In this document: piece after piece, positions 23,657-31,497 of the stretch
How the letters are laid out: each line of letters starts with the position of its first letter
Position numbering within the stretch: the first letter of the stretch is position 1
Source: Acidocella sp.
Lineage (GTDB): Bacteria; Pseudomonadota; Alphaproteobacteria; Acetobacterales; Acetobacteraceae
Length of the DNA stretch: 42,969 bases
Assembly: GCA_026224875.1 (NCBI GenBank)
Contig: JAMFRU010000015.1
Location: forward strand, 1-42,969
Reading direction: 5' to 3'
Made by a program: the position numbers and the translations under genes
Notes under the pieces: generated by a model
What the model was told of the DNA's origin: nothing
What the model saw: the letters and a program-made list of their open reading frames with translations, nothing else
Database searches by the model: none

Positions 23657-24505
23657 ATGAATGATGATTTGCTGCGCCGGATTGCCGAGGCATTGGAGCG
23701 TTTGGCGCCGCCGCCGGCTGTAACACCCGATTTGACGGCGGCGGATGCGTTCGTGTGGCAGCCCGAGCACGGGGTGCTGGTGCCTGTCCTCAAGGTTTCG
23801 CGCGTGGCGTTGGAACTGCTGCGGGGGGTTGAGCAGCAGAAGGCGATATTGCTGGAGAACACGCGGCGGTTTGCGGGTGGCTTACCGGCCAATAACGCGA
23901 TGCTGTGGGGTGCCCGGGGTATGGGCAAGTCCTCGCTGGTGAAGGCGGTGCATGAGGCGGTGAACCGGGAGGCGCCGGGGAGCCTGGCGCTGGTGGAGAT
24001 CCACCGCGAGGATATTCGCACGCTGCCCGCGTTGCTGAATTTGCTGCGGCCGGCGGCCAGGCGCTGCGTGATTTTGTGTGATGATCTGTCCTTCGAGAAG
24101 GAAGATGCGGATTACAAGGCGCTGAAATCGGTGCTGGATGGCGGCATCGAGGGGCGGCCGGAGAATGTGCTGTTTTATGCCACCTCGAACCGCCGGCATT
24201 TAATGCCGCGCGATATGATCGAGAATGAGCGCTCGACGGCGATTAACCCGGCTGAGGCGGTGGAGGAGAAAGTGTCGCTCTCCGACCGGTTTGGCCTGTG
24301 GCTGGGTTTTCACAACTCCAGCCAGGAGGTGTTTTTCGCGATGATCGACGGTTATGCGGCGGCGTTTGCACTGCCCATAAGCACTGAGGATTTGCATGCC
24401 GCGGCGGTGGAATGGAGCATGACCCGCGGCGGGCGCAGCGGGCGCGTGGCCTGGCAGTTCATTCAGGAGATGGCGGGCCGGCTCGGGGTGCGCTTGACCG
24501 GCTGA
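23657..24505 (+). CDS. DUF815 AAA+ ATPase
   Basis: A 282-residue AAA+ protein: Walker A G-A-R-G-M-G-K-S-S, Walker B-like C-V-I-L-C-D-D-L-S-F, sensor F-Y-A-T-S-N-R-R-H-L-M-P and the family-specific L-S-D-R-F-G-L-W-L-G-F. DUF815 proteins are cytoplasmic ATPases of unknown function often next to yajC. Starts at ATG 23657, 73 bp from yajC on the opposite strand. tRNA-Ser follows 27 bp after its stop. Confidence 0.92.
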   Translation: MNDDLLRRIAEALERLAPPPAVTPDLTAADAFVWQPEHGVLVPVLKVSRVALELLRGVEQQKAILLENTRRFAGGLPANNAMLWGARGMGKSSLVKAVHEAVNREAPGSLALVEIHREDIRTLPALLNLLRPAARRCVILCDDLSFEKEDADYKALKSVLDGGIEGRPENVLFYATSNRRHLMPRDMIENERSTAINPAEAVEEKVSLSDRFGLWLGFHNSSQEVFFAMIDGYAAAFALPISTEDLHAAAVEWSMTRGGRSGRVAWQFIQEMAGRLGVRLTG

Positions 24506-24532
24506 GCCGGTTGGGGGAAACGAGCAGCGCGA

Positions 24533-24622
24533 GGAAGGGTGGCCGAGTGGTTTAAGGCAGCGGTCTTGAAAACCGCCGTGCGTTAACGCGTACCGTGGGT
24601 TCGAATCCCACCTCTTCCGCCA
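24533..24622 (+). tRNA. tRNA-Ser (anticodon TGA)
   Basis: A 90-nt cloverleaf with class II long variable arm. Acceptor GGAAGGG pairs with CTCTTCC (one G-U), D-arm GCCGAGTGGTTTAAGGC, anticodon stem GCGGT/ACCGC around CTTGAAA (anticodon TGA, reads UCA codons), T-arm GGGTTCGAATCCC, and an encoded CCA end. It marks the left border of the low-G+C polysaccharide region. tRNA-Ser genes are frequent integration sites, but no repeated 3' end was found downstream. Confidence 0.97.
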
Positions 24623-24731
24623 GCAATCCCTTGAATAAATTAGATAAATATTAGAGTTGTGGCGAAGAACGGCTTGCCCAAAGAATTACCTTGATTTTAG
24701 CTGGGGCAATCTGGCCTCAATTCATCCTGAG

Positions 24732-24919
24732 GGGTCAGGGCAAGAGTCCGGAGGAAGGGGTTCTCTGCCAGCAACACGTTTCCAATCCAAGATGTTTGCT
24801 AAGCTCAAGGACTGGTGCCGTGTTGCCACCGGATACGACCGATGCGCCCACACATTCTTCTCAGCAATCTGCATCGCAGCCGCTGTAGCCTTCTATCTCA
24901 AAGAAAGAGCCCTGACCCT
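24732..24919 (+). mobile_element. Internally deleted IS5-type insertion sequence relic (188 bp)
   Basis: Inverted ends GGGTCAGGGC (24732-24741) and GCCCTGACCC (24910-24919) flank a segment that still encodes the C-terminus of an IS5/IS1031-type transposase in the + frame at about 24780-24900: M-F-A-K-L-K-D-W-C-R-V-A-T, then G-Y-D-R-C-A-H-T-F-F-S-A-I-C-I-A-A-A-V. The usual catalytic DDE parts are gone. The right flank reads CTAG and the left CTGA, which could be a mutated target duplication. The element is non-autonomous at best. Confidence 0.75.
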
Positions 24920-25334
24920 AGTTTCCATCTCTTCCTTAAGAATGCGATTGGAGATTCCACGAAGGGCCCGCCAATCCGGCTCTTGACCAACTCATGAGCT
25001 GGGTGAGAAGAGTATCGGCCATATATCTTGGAAATACCGCCCCAAAGATTATGGGGCGGCAGTATCCAGTGCGGCGGCACGAGCAAAGCCAGCAATAGCC
25101 TGGCACGGGGGACTGCTGGATTAAGGCCTGGACATACCAAATACAGCGTTGTTATTGCAATCAAAAGGATCATTTCAACGTCGCCACAATTTACACAATC
25201 CCGGACTTGCGGAGTTGGCAAGTTATCAATACAATGATTTTATTTAATTCTTTAGGGTAATAAACGGGTTATCGTTACGCACATGCAGTTTAAAAGGCCC
25301 TGGGCGCCCGTCGTTCGCGCTCAAATGCTATAGG
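24920..25334. other. Gene-poor low-G+C stretch upstream of the giant gene
   Basis: No gene with recognisable homology is seen. A - strand frame at 24898-25221 contains one hydrophobic segment (M-I-L-L-I-A-I-T-T-L-Y-L-V) but starts without an RBS and ends inside the IS relic, so it may be a fragment of a lost membrane protein. The AT-rich end (25230-25265) is a likely promoter region for the island gene. Confidence 0.4.
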
Positions 25335-25355
25335 TATCGGACGGAACGTCCGATA
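25335..25355. promoter_or_regulatory. 21-bp perfect palindrome in the leader of the giant gene
   Basis: TATCGGACG-GAA-CGTCCGATA, 9-bp arms with a 3-bp centre, ends 29 bp before the preferred ATG at 25385. As DNA it suits a dimeric regulator; as RNA it would be a very stable hairpin just upstream of the ribosome site. Confidence 0.65.
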
Positions 25356-25384
25356 TTTGAATTAAACCGGGAGAGATGTTGTTA

Positions 25385-28300
25385 ATGAGCTTCGACTTAG
25401 AGGGGCTGCCGCTCGAGCTTCCGGCTAATGATTACGTATCGCCAGGCCTGAAAATAGTCATCCCGGATGCCGCCTTCCCGAACATGATCGTTGGCGACAC
25501 CTCTGTGCCCAAATGGCCTTGGCTTCGCCGTTGGGTCGAACATAATTGGTATACAGACCGGCGCAACCCTAATGCAGGTTTTATCAGCCGGGACGAAGCT
25601 GCCATCCTTTACAACAGCGCCTTGCTTGTCCCAGACAAACCATGTCTCGAGATAGGTTGCTGGCGAGGTTGGTCCGCCGTGCATTTAGCTCTTGGAACGA
25701 ATTCGCTCGACATTATCGACCCTGTTTTTTCAAAGCCAGATTTCGCCGAGAGCATCCGTGCCTCCTGCAGAGCAGCGAACGTCATTGATAAAGTAACCTT
25801 TCATGAAGGTTATAGTCCTGGAGCAATCGATGCCTTGGCGCAAGAATCTGGTAAACGCTGGTCGCTAATCTTCATCGACGGCGAACATGAAGGCGATGGG
25901 CCGCGCCGGGACGCCGAGGCGGCCATGCGCCATGCTGACGAAACGGCGCTAGTGCTATTCCATGACCTTGCCTCGCCCTATGTTGCAGCAGGTCTCGATG
26001 CGATGCGAAATGCCGGCTGGCAGACGATGATCTATCAAACGATGCAGATCATGGGCGTTGCATGGCGCGGAAACATCGAGCCTGTCGAACATATTCCGGA
26101 TCCGCGCGTTTTTTGGACGCTCCCGCAGCATCTTTCCGGCTATCACGTATGTGGTTGGAAGCGCCCGAAGCTGCCTGTTACCGGTGCATGGTGGCCAAAC
26201 ATGACCCTCGAAGACCGCCGTCGCGCGGCAATGATGAGGGCGCAGGCCGCCGAGGATGACCGCACTTCCTCGTTGCTCGAGCGCGATGCCGCGTTCGCCG
26301 GGCGGGAGGCTGCGCTGCTTGAGCGAAATGCGATGCTGGCAGAGCGCGATGCTGCATTGGTTGAGCGCGATGCCGCGTTCGCTGGGCGGGAGGCTGCGCT
26401 GCTTGAACGAAATGCGATGCTGGCAGAACGTGAGACTGCATTGGTTGAGCGCGATGCCGCGTTCGCCGGGCGGGAGGTTGCGCTGCTTGAGCGAAATGCG
26501 ATGCTGGCAGAGCGCGATGCAGCATTGGTTGAGCGAGATGCCGCGTTCGCCGGGCGGGAGGTTGCGCTGCTTGAGCGAAATACGATGCTGGCAGAGCGCG
26601 ATGCAGCATTGGTTGAGCGAGATGCCGTACTAGCCGAGCGCAATGTTGCAGTGCTCAAGCGAGATACCGCGTTGACTGAACTGGCGCAGAGGACGGCCGG
26701 CCTGGAAGCGAGGCGCCATGCAGAAATGCTCGCTTTGGAGCTGAAAAATAAAAACCTATGTGCCGAGCGCGACGAGTTTCGGGAAGTTCTTTCTCGCCAA
26801 AACCTAAACTCTGCGATCATTGCTCTCTGCCGTTGGTTCGTAACAAAACATATATTGATTGCACTGTTGCGGCAGCCTGGCTCTGTCCGCGGAATGGCTC
26901 TTCGCAAACATGCCGAACTACTTGCGATCCCAGAGCTCATGTCCGACACAGTCGCTCACCTGTTGTGCAGACGGCGAATGCTCTTAGGGTTGCTGTGGCG
27001 ATCGACGCAGGCGGGCGAAGCCATCATAGTGCCTCTGCTTCAGCAAGCGGCCCAGATCTCCAATAATCCCCATGCCGGTGTGGCTGTGCAAATTTTACCG
27101 GCCCATGCCGGTGGAGTTGCGCAACTTCTACCGCGAAGCGATGAAACTGCTTTCGGATACACGTTGCCTTGGCGCTGGAGGGCTGGCGTTGCATGGAATG
27201 ACAGTCCGCCCGATCCGCAACTAGAACGCTACTTTCAGCAATTGGACGTGAATGGGGCCGCGGCGGCCAACTGGGCTAAACACGTAGCATCCTGCTGGCC
27301 GGTTCCGGAGGTTCGGGAGGGGCTGGAGGAAACGGTGACCCGGATACGCAATGACGGTTTATTCGATAGCCGTTACTATAGCGACCGGGCCGGCATAACC
27401 GGGCAGAATTTTGATCCAGCTCTCCATTACGCGCTCGTCGGCGAAGCGCTTGGTGTGTCGCCATCGGCCAGTTTCGACCCAATCTATTACGCCGATCGCA
27501 ATCCTGATGTATTGCGAGCGGGCCTGAATTTGCTTTTGCATTACTCTTACTCGGGACGCAGTGAGGGAAGATTGGCACTTCCGCCTAGCGTTTGGTACCA
27601 AAACCGCAAACAATTTAATCCGGACCGGGAGAATGTCATTGTCGTCGTTCATGATGCATCGCGGACCGGTGCACCGATACTTGGCTGGAACATCATCAAG
27701 CATCTCGCCGCAACGTACAATGTTTTTACGGTGATTCTGAACGGAGGCGCTCTCGTAGACGAGTTTCGGGTACTTAGCGCCGAGACTTTTGGCCCCTACC
27801 CGCGCGAACACCGTACCGAGATTGATCTGGAATTTGTCTTAAATCCGCTCTTCCAAAACCGAATTTTCCGTTATGCGATCATCAATAGTTCGGAATCACG
27901 CCAGATCATCGAAATCTGTTCGCTGCATTTGGTGCCGACCCTCTTCCTGATGCATGAGTTCGGTTCTTGCGTCGGGCCCGCAACGGATTTGTGCCGTGCT
28001 TTTGATCTGGCGACCGAAATCGTTTTTCCTGCGAGAATCGTCGCTGGCTCTTCCGAGGATCTTTACCCGCCTTTGAGACATCGCAACCTCAAAATTCTAC
28101 CGCAGGGAATGTCCGTGCTGCCTGCCGCGAATGCACCCTCTACGCCGCCCCCGGCTGTTAAGCTGGATGAGCTCTCAAAGTTACGCGCCTCTGGTGCATT
28201 TATTGTGCTGGGCGCGGGTACCGTGGATTTTCGCAAGGGCGTGGATTTATTTCTTGCCGCCGCATCGGCCGTACTGCGAACTCATCGGAGTTTGCGTCGT

Positions 28301-29803
28301 CCCGTCCATTTTGTGTGGGTCGGTCACGGTTATAATCCGACTTTGGACATGGGATTTTCCGTCTTTTTGCGAGAACAGATTTGGCGTTCGTCACTTGAAG
28401 GTAATGTTACCTTTCTTAATGAGGTCTCCGATCTCGAGCCGATTTATGCCTTGGCGGATGTTTTTTTCCTGGCTTCCCGGCTGGATCCGCTGCCGAACGT
28501 CTCTATCGATGCGGCGCATCGCGGTATTCCAATTGTGTGCTTTGAAAGCGCCAGCGGGACTTCCGAGCTCTTGAAGGCAAATCCGGGAACGGCTTTAGGT
28601 GTGGTCTCGTACCTCGATGCAAATGCAGCGGGTCAGGTCATCGCCCAGCTTGCTTCCGATAATACGATGCACAAAGCTCTTGGAGAGGCAACGGCCGCGC
28701 TTGCTCGTCGAACGTTCAACATGGAGCATTATGTAAACCAACTGGACGAACTTGGCCGGAATTGCGCAGTACGGATCTCGCAACGTCAACGCGATGCGGA
28801 AAGCCTCACCCGAAGCGATGGTTTCGATGTAGATTTATTTTTGGGTACAAAGCCAATTATCGAAGCTCGGGAAAAGACCATTGCAAGGTATCTCGCGTTT
28901 TCTGCGGGCGTGGGCGTAACTGGCCCCGAATCAATTGGCCGCCGGGCGTCTCCTGGCTTTGATCCGGGAAAGTGGGAAAGAGGGCATCCTGGCGGCCTGT
29001 CGTCCGGCGAGGACGCTTATGCGGCGTTTATACGTTCCGGTTCTCCGCCAGGTCCCTGGCAATCCCGTGTGCTTCATCCGCCTTCAAAACCATCAATGTT
29101 TTTTGGGGGGGATTTGCGAGTTGTTTTACACATACATCTCCCCGACGATTCTTCGGTAGACCGACTACTCACCAGGCTATCGTCCAATACCCTTGCCTGC
29201 GACTTACTCGTCACTACCGGTTCTGAAAACAATGCAAAACATATTTCTCGTGCCCTGAAAACCTACAATTTGGGCTCACTCGATGTTCGGGTTTTGCCGG
29301 GCAATTCTACCAGCATACTTCATTCGCTTGCAGAGGAACTGACCCATTACGACGTGATCGGGCATGTATATGCCTACGCCAGTAACGGGCAACCGGCCCG
29401 GCAGGATTTCCAATGGGAAACCCTGCTCGGTGGGAGACACCCGATGCGTGATTTGACGATCGATGCGTTTGCTCAAACACCGGCGCTTGGTCTTGTATTT
29501 CCCGCAATGCCACAAGTCGCAATCTGGAACGACGCGATCCGCGGCCATTTGGCCAGTCTCATTTCGTCTCATTGCTCTCCTGGCTGGAAGCTCGAAGAGG
29601 GTGATTATCCGCAAGAAGGCATGTTCTGGGTACGAGCGCCTGTTTTAGCACAATTGGCCGAGCTGGGTGAAATGAATGTGGAAGTGGATATCTGCGAGAA
29701 TGGCGACGACCTCAGCAGGGCATTCGAGCGTTTGCTGATTACGGCTAATAAGCAAGCCGGGCTTTCTCACGCTGTTGCACATGTTCCGGGTGTCATGTGG
29801 TGA
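25385..29803 (+). CDS. Giant methyltransferase / coiled-coil / GT4 / RgpF fusion
   Basis: A 1,472-residue protein. Start at ATG 25385, with GGGAGAG nine bases upstream (ATG 25376 is too close to it). Domains by position from 25376: class I methyltransferase (Methyltransf_24-like) at 1-255 with L-E-I-G-C-W-R-G-W-S and F-I-D-G-E-H-E-G-D-G; coiled coil about 300-465 of E-R-D-A-A-L-V heptads, partly four 28-residue repeats; an F-D-x-x-Y-Y ... N-P-D-V ... H-Y-S-Y-S-G-R-S-E-G-R module about 655-735; GT4 glycosyltransferase about 750-1110 with V-D-F-R-K-G-V-D-L-F and S-R-L-D-P-L-P-N-V-S; a short G-F-D-P-G ... G-P-W module; rhamnan-synthesis F (RgpF) domain about 1245 to the end. Likely builds and modifies a surface polysaccharide. 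The methyltransferase-plus-coiled-coil layout recalls WbdD, a chain-length-setting terminator; that role here is inference. Low G+C suggests transfer. Confidence 0.9.
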   Translation: MSFDLEGLPLELPANDYVSPGLKIVIPDAAFPNMIVGDTSVPKWPWLRRWVEHNWYTDRRNPNAGFISRDEAAILYNSALLVPDKPCLEIGCWRGWSAVHLALGTNSLDIIDPVFSKPDFAESIRASCRAANVIDKVTFHEGYSPGAIDALAQESGKRWSLIFIDGEHEGDGPRRDAEAAMRHADETALVLFHDLASPYVAAGLDAMRNAGWQTMIYQTMQIMGVAWRGNIEPVEHIPDPRVFWTLPQHLSGYHVCGWKRPKLPVTGAWWPNMTLEDRRRAAMMRAQAAEDDRTSSLLERDAAFAGREAALLERNAMLAERDAALVERDAAFAGREAALLERNAMLAERETALVERDAAFAGREVALLERNAMLAERDAALVERDAAFAGREVALLERNTMLAERDAALVERDAVLAERNVAVLKRDTALTELAQRTAGLEARRHAEMLALELKNKNLCAERDEFREVLSRQNLNSAIIALCRWFVTKHILIALLRQPGSVRGMALRKHAELLAIPELMSDTVAHLLCRRRMLLGLLWRSTQAGEAIIVPLLQQAAQISNNPHAGVAVQILPAHAGGVAQLLPRSDETAFGYTLPWRWRAGVAWNDSPPDPQLERYFQQLDVNGAAAANWAKHVASCWPVPEVREGLEETVTRIRNDGLFDSRYYSDRAGITGQNFDPALHYALVGEALGVSPSASFDPIYYADRNPDVLRAGLNLLLHYSYSGRSEGRLALPPSVWYQNRKQFNPDRENVIVVVHDASRTGAPILGWNIIKHLAATYNVFTVILNGGALVDEFRVLSAETFGPYPREHRTEIDLEFVLNPLFQNRIFRYAIINSSESRQIIEICSLHLVPTLFLMHEFGSCVGPATDLCRAFDLATEIVFPARIVAGSSEDLYPPLRHRNLKILPQGMSVLPAANAPSTPPPAVKLDELSKLRASGAFIVLGAGTVDFRKGVDLFLAAASAVLRTHRSLRRPVHFVWVGHGYNPTLDMGFSVFLREQIWRSSLEGNVTFLNEVSDLEPIYALADVFFLASRLDPLPNVSIDAAHRGIPIVCFESASGTSELLKANPGTALGVVSYLDANAAGQVIAQLASDNTMHKALGEATAALARRTFNMEHYVNQLDELGRNCAVRISQRQRDAESLTRSDGFDVDLFLGTKPIIEAREKTIARYLAFSAGVGVTGPESIGRRASPGFDPGKWERGHPGGLSSGEDAYAAFIRSGSPPGPWQSRVLHPPSKPSMFFGGDLRVVLHIHLPDDSSVDRLLTRLSSNTLACDLLVTTGSENNAKHISRALKTYNLGSLDVRVLPGNSTSILHSLAEELTHYDVIGHVYAYASNGQPARQDFQWETLLGGRHPMRDLTIDAFAQTPALGLVFPAMPQVAIWNDAIRGHLASLISSHCSPGWKLEEGDYPQEGMFWVRAPVLAQLAELGEMNVEVDICENGDDLSRAFERLLITANKQAGLSHAVAHVPGVMW
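26279..26614 (+). repeat. Four 84-bp tandem repeats encoding the coiled coil
   Basis: Units at 26279-26362, 26363-26446, 26447-26530 and 26531-26614, each 28 codons or four heptads (E-R-D-A-A-F-A, G-R-E-A-A-L-L, E-R-N-A-M-L-A, E-R-D-A-A-L-V), differ at only a few bases. A decayed continuation follows to about 26680. In-frame gain or loss of units would change coiled-coil length by four heptads. Confidence 0.95.
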
Positions 29804-30086
29804 GAAAGAACGGGTTAGAACGGATGTTTCCTGCCACCCCTGACGGCAAACTCATTGAAGTGTTCGCACGCGGCGTTTGGCTATCTCTGCCCTGCTGGGT
29901 TTCGAGTGGACGGTACAATCTGCCTGATAGCGGCGAGGGCAGGCTATAGGTTCTAAATAAATTGTTGTCAGAATGCGGAGCTCTTGCTGCGCATTGAAAT
30001 TTTACAACCCGAGAGGTTTGAGCGATTGCTCGATGGTCTTTCGTGTGCCAAGTCGCGCCTATCAAACTAATTCGAGGTATCGGCAA
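29804..30086. other. Spacer between the giant gene and the epimerase gene
   Basis: About 280 bp. A 42-codon + strand frame from ATG 29823 (M-F-P-A-T-P-D-G-K-L-I-E-V-F) ends at 29949; it has no recognisable family and may be chance or a relic. The rest holds no gene I can support. Confidence 0.35.
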
Positions 30087-31031
30087 TTGAGCGAACGTCA
30101 TCTGATTTTAGGCGGCGGCGGGTTTATTGGCCGCCATGTTGCTTTGCAGCTTGCACGGGACGGACACGATGTCCTGCTTGCCTGCCGCAGGCCAATGATC
30201 CAGGAGGTCCCCGCTGACCTTGCAGCGAAAATCAGCTGGCAGTTTACTGAGTTAGGTTCAGCGGACTGGGACACACTGATCGCTGAAATAGACGTGGTGC
30301 ACCACTATGCCTGGGGTTCGCTGCCGGCGAGTGCCAATGCAAATCCTGGCGGCGATTTGTTGACAAATGTCGGTGCCACGATTGACCTGCTCAACGCGCT
30401 GCACCGCCGTGGTGCCGGCCGCTTGATATTCTCGTCTTCCGGGGGCACCGTGTATGGCAAACTGAATAAAACGCCCGTTCCAGAAGATCATCCGATCGCC
30501 CCCATAAATGCGTACGGCGCTGGAAAAGCGGCTGCGGAAGTCTATATGAGTCTTTACCGTGCGATGCACGGTCTCGACTGCCGTATCGCGCGAATTGCCA
30601 ATCCTTTCGGAGCAGGTCAAAACTTGTCACATGGGCAAGGTGCCGCCACCACCTTCATTCATCGGGCTCTCAATGGGCTGCCCATTACGATATGGGGAAC
30701 TGGTGAGGTCGTGCGCGACTACGTCTATGTTACCGATGTTGCACAATGCCTTGTGATGCTGGCTGCCGCGCCGCGTAGTGACGAATTTACTTTCAATGTC
30801 GGCAGCGGTGTCGGCATCAGTCTGAATGATATCGTGGTTGAATTGGAAGCCCAGCTAGGCCACAAGCTGAATGTTACTCGTACAGCATCGCGCTCCATCG
30901 ACATCCCTGTAAGCGTTCTTTCGATCGAACGGGCACACAAGGTCCTGGGGTGGACGCCAATCGTATCTTTCTCGGAAGGCGTCGCCCGCACATTGGACGA
31001 TCTGCGGCGAAACGCAGATCGCTCAACATAA
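30087..31031 (+). CDS. NAD-dependent sugar epimerase/dehydratase
   Basis: A 314-residue extended SDR. The Rossmann motif L-I-L-G-G-G-G-F-I-G-R-H starts a few residues after TTG 30087, which has GAGG nine bases upstream; the open frame further up to 29973 is not family-like. Catalytic S-S-S-G-G-T-V-Y-G and Y-G-A-G-K (YxxxK) are present, followed by R-I-A-N-P-F-G and the substrate segment R-D-Y-V-Y-V-T-D-V. Such enzymes interconvert nucleotide sugars (UDP-glucose 4-epimerase and relatives). Placed next to the glycosyltransferase fusion, it probably supplies its sugar donor; the exact substrate is unknown. Confidence 0.88.
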   Translation: MSERHLILGGGGFIGRHVALQLARDGHDVLLACRRPMIQEVPADLAAKISWQFTELGSADWDTLIAEIDVVHHYAWGSLPASANANPGGDLLTNVGATIDLLNALHRRGAGRLIFSSSGGTVYGKLNKTPVPEDHPIAPINAYGAGKAAAEVYMSLYRAMHGLDCRIARIANPFGAGQNLSHGQGAATTFIHRALNGLPITIWGTGEVVRDYVYVTDVAQCLVMLAAAPRSDEFTFNVGSGVGISLNDIVVELEAQLGHKLNVTRTASRSIDIPVSVLSIERAHKVLGWTPIVSFSEGVARTLDDLRRNADRST

Positions 31032-31164
31032 AGACGGGAGCTGGCCTTTTTATACCCTATTTTTCTCATTCGCCGCGTTCCTGAATGATTGGGGGAGCAT
31101 TTAAGATTGATCAAATCGGTCGATTTTCTTGTCGATCTGCACATATATCCAAGCTTTATGCCGA
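31032..31164. other. AT-rich spacer after the epimerase gene
   Basis: No gene seen. A CTTTTTATACCC run follows the epimerase stop within 30 bases without a clear hairpin. Confidence 0.3.
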
Positions 31165-31308
31165 ATGAACCTAAGATTTCGCGGATCACAAATCAACGAT
31201 CGTGCGGTGGTCAATAACGTTTTGTCTCGAATTCCGTCATCCTTGGGGGCGCAATACGAAGTCGAGTTGTTGGTGATCGACGATTCTTCCACTGACGAAA
31301 CATTTTAG
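31165..31308 (+). pseudogene. Glycosyltransferase family 2 N-terminal relic
   Basis: A 47-codon frame reads M-N-L-R-F-R-G-S-Q-I-N-D-R-A-V-V-N-N, then V-L-S-R-I-P-S-S-L, then Y-E-V-E-L-L-V-I-D-D-S-S-T-D-E-T-F and a stop. The last part is the first half of a GT-A (family 2) nucleotide-binding region (viDDgSsDgT). The expected P-x-Y-N-E start is degraded and everything after the DDSSTDET motif is lost. I see no continuation in the next 190 bp, up to the glgX stop. Interpreted as a dead or truncated glycosyltransferase at the right edge of the island. Confidence 0.6.
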
Positions 31309-31497
31309 CGTGTACACGTAGGCTCGCGCGAGCTTAATCTGGTATTTCCCCTGCTTGCTCCAGCGTAAATGGATGACGCCAGTTTTCCGTGGCGCAAGCT
31401 TTCTACGCTCCATGTCAACCGGAGATGGACATTCACTCAGCATTCCACGAAAAATGCCCCGGGTCATGTGTGGAATCCGCCATCGAGGTCGCTGCCC

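Noticed and set aside
24898-25221. 107-codon - strand membrane-like frame
   Set aside because: No ribosome site, runs into the IS relic, no recognisable family; mentioned only as a possible fragment.
26279-26614. CRISPR-like regular repeats
   Set aside because: Units are contiguous 84-bp tandem copies without spacers, in frame inside a coding gene.
26143-26949. 268-codon - strand frame rich in Ser/Arg repeats
   Set aside because: It is the reverse reading of the 84-bp coiled-coil repeats; repetitiveness comes from the + strand gene.
29793-30101. 102-codon - strand frame between giant gene and epimerase
   Set aside because: Overlaps the epimerase start region, no domain, no ribosome site.
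31237-31467. 76-codon - strand frame next to glgX end
   Set aside because: No domain recognised and it overlaps the GT2 relic; probably chance.
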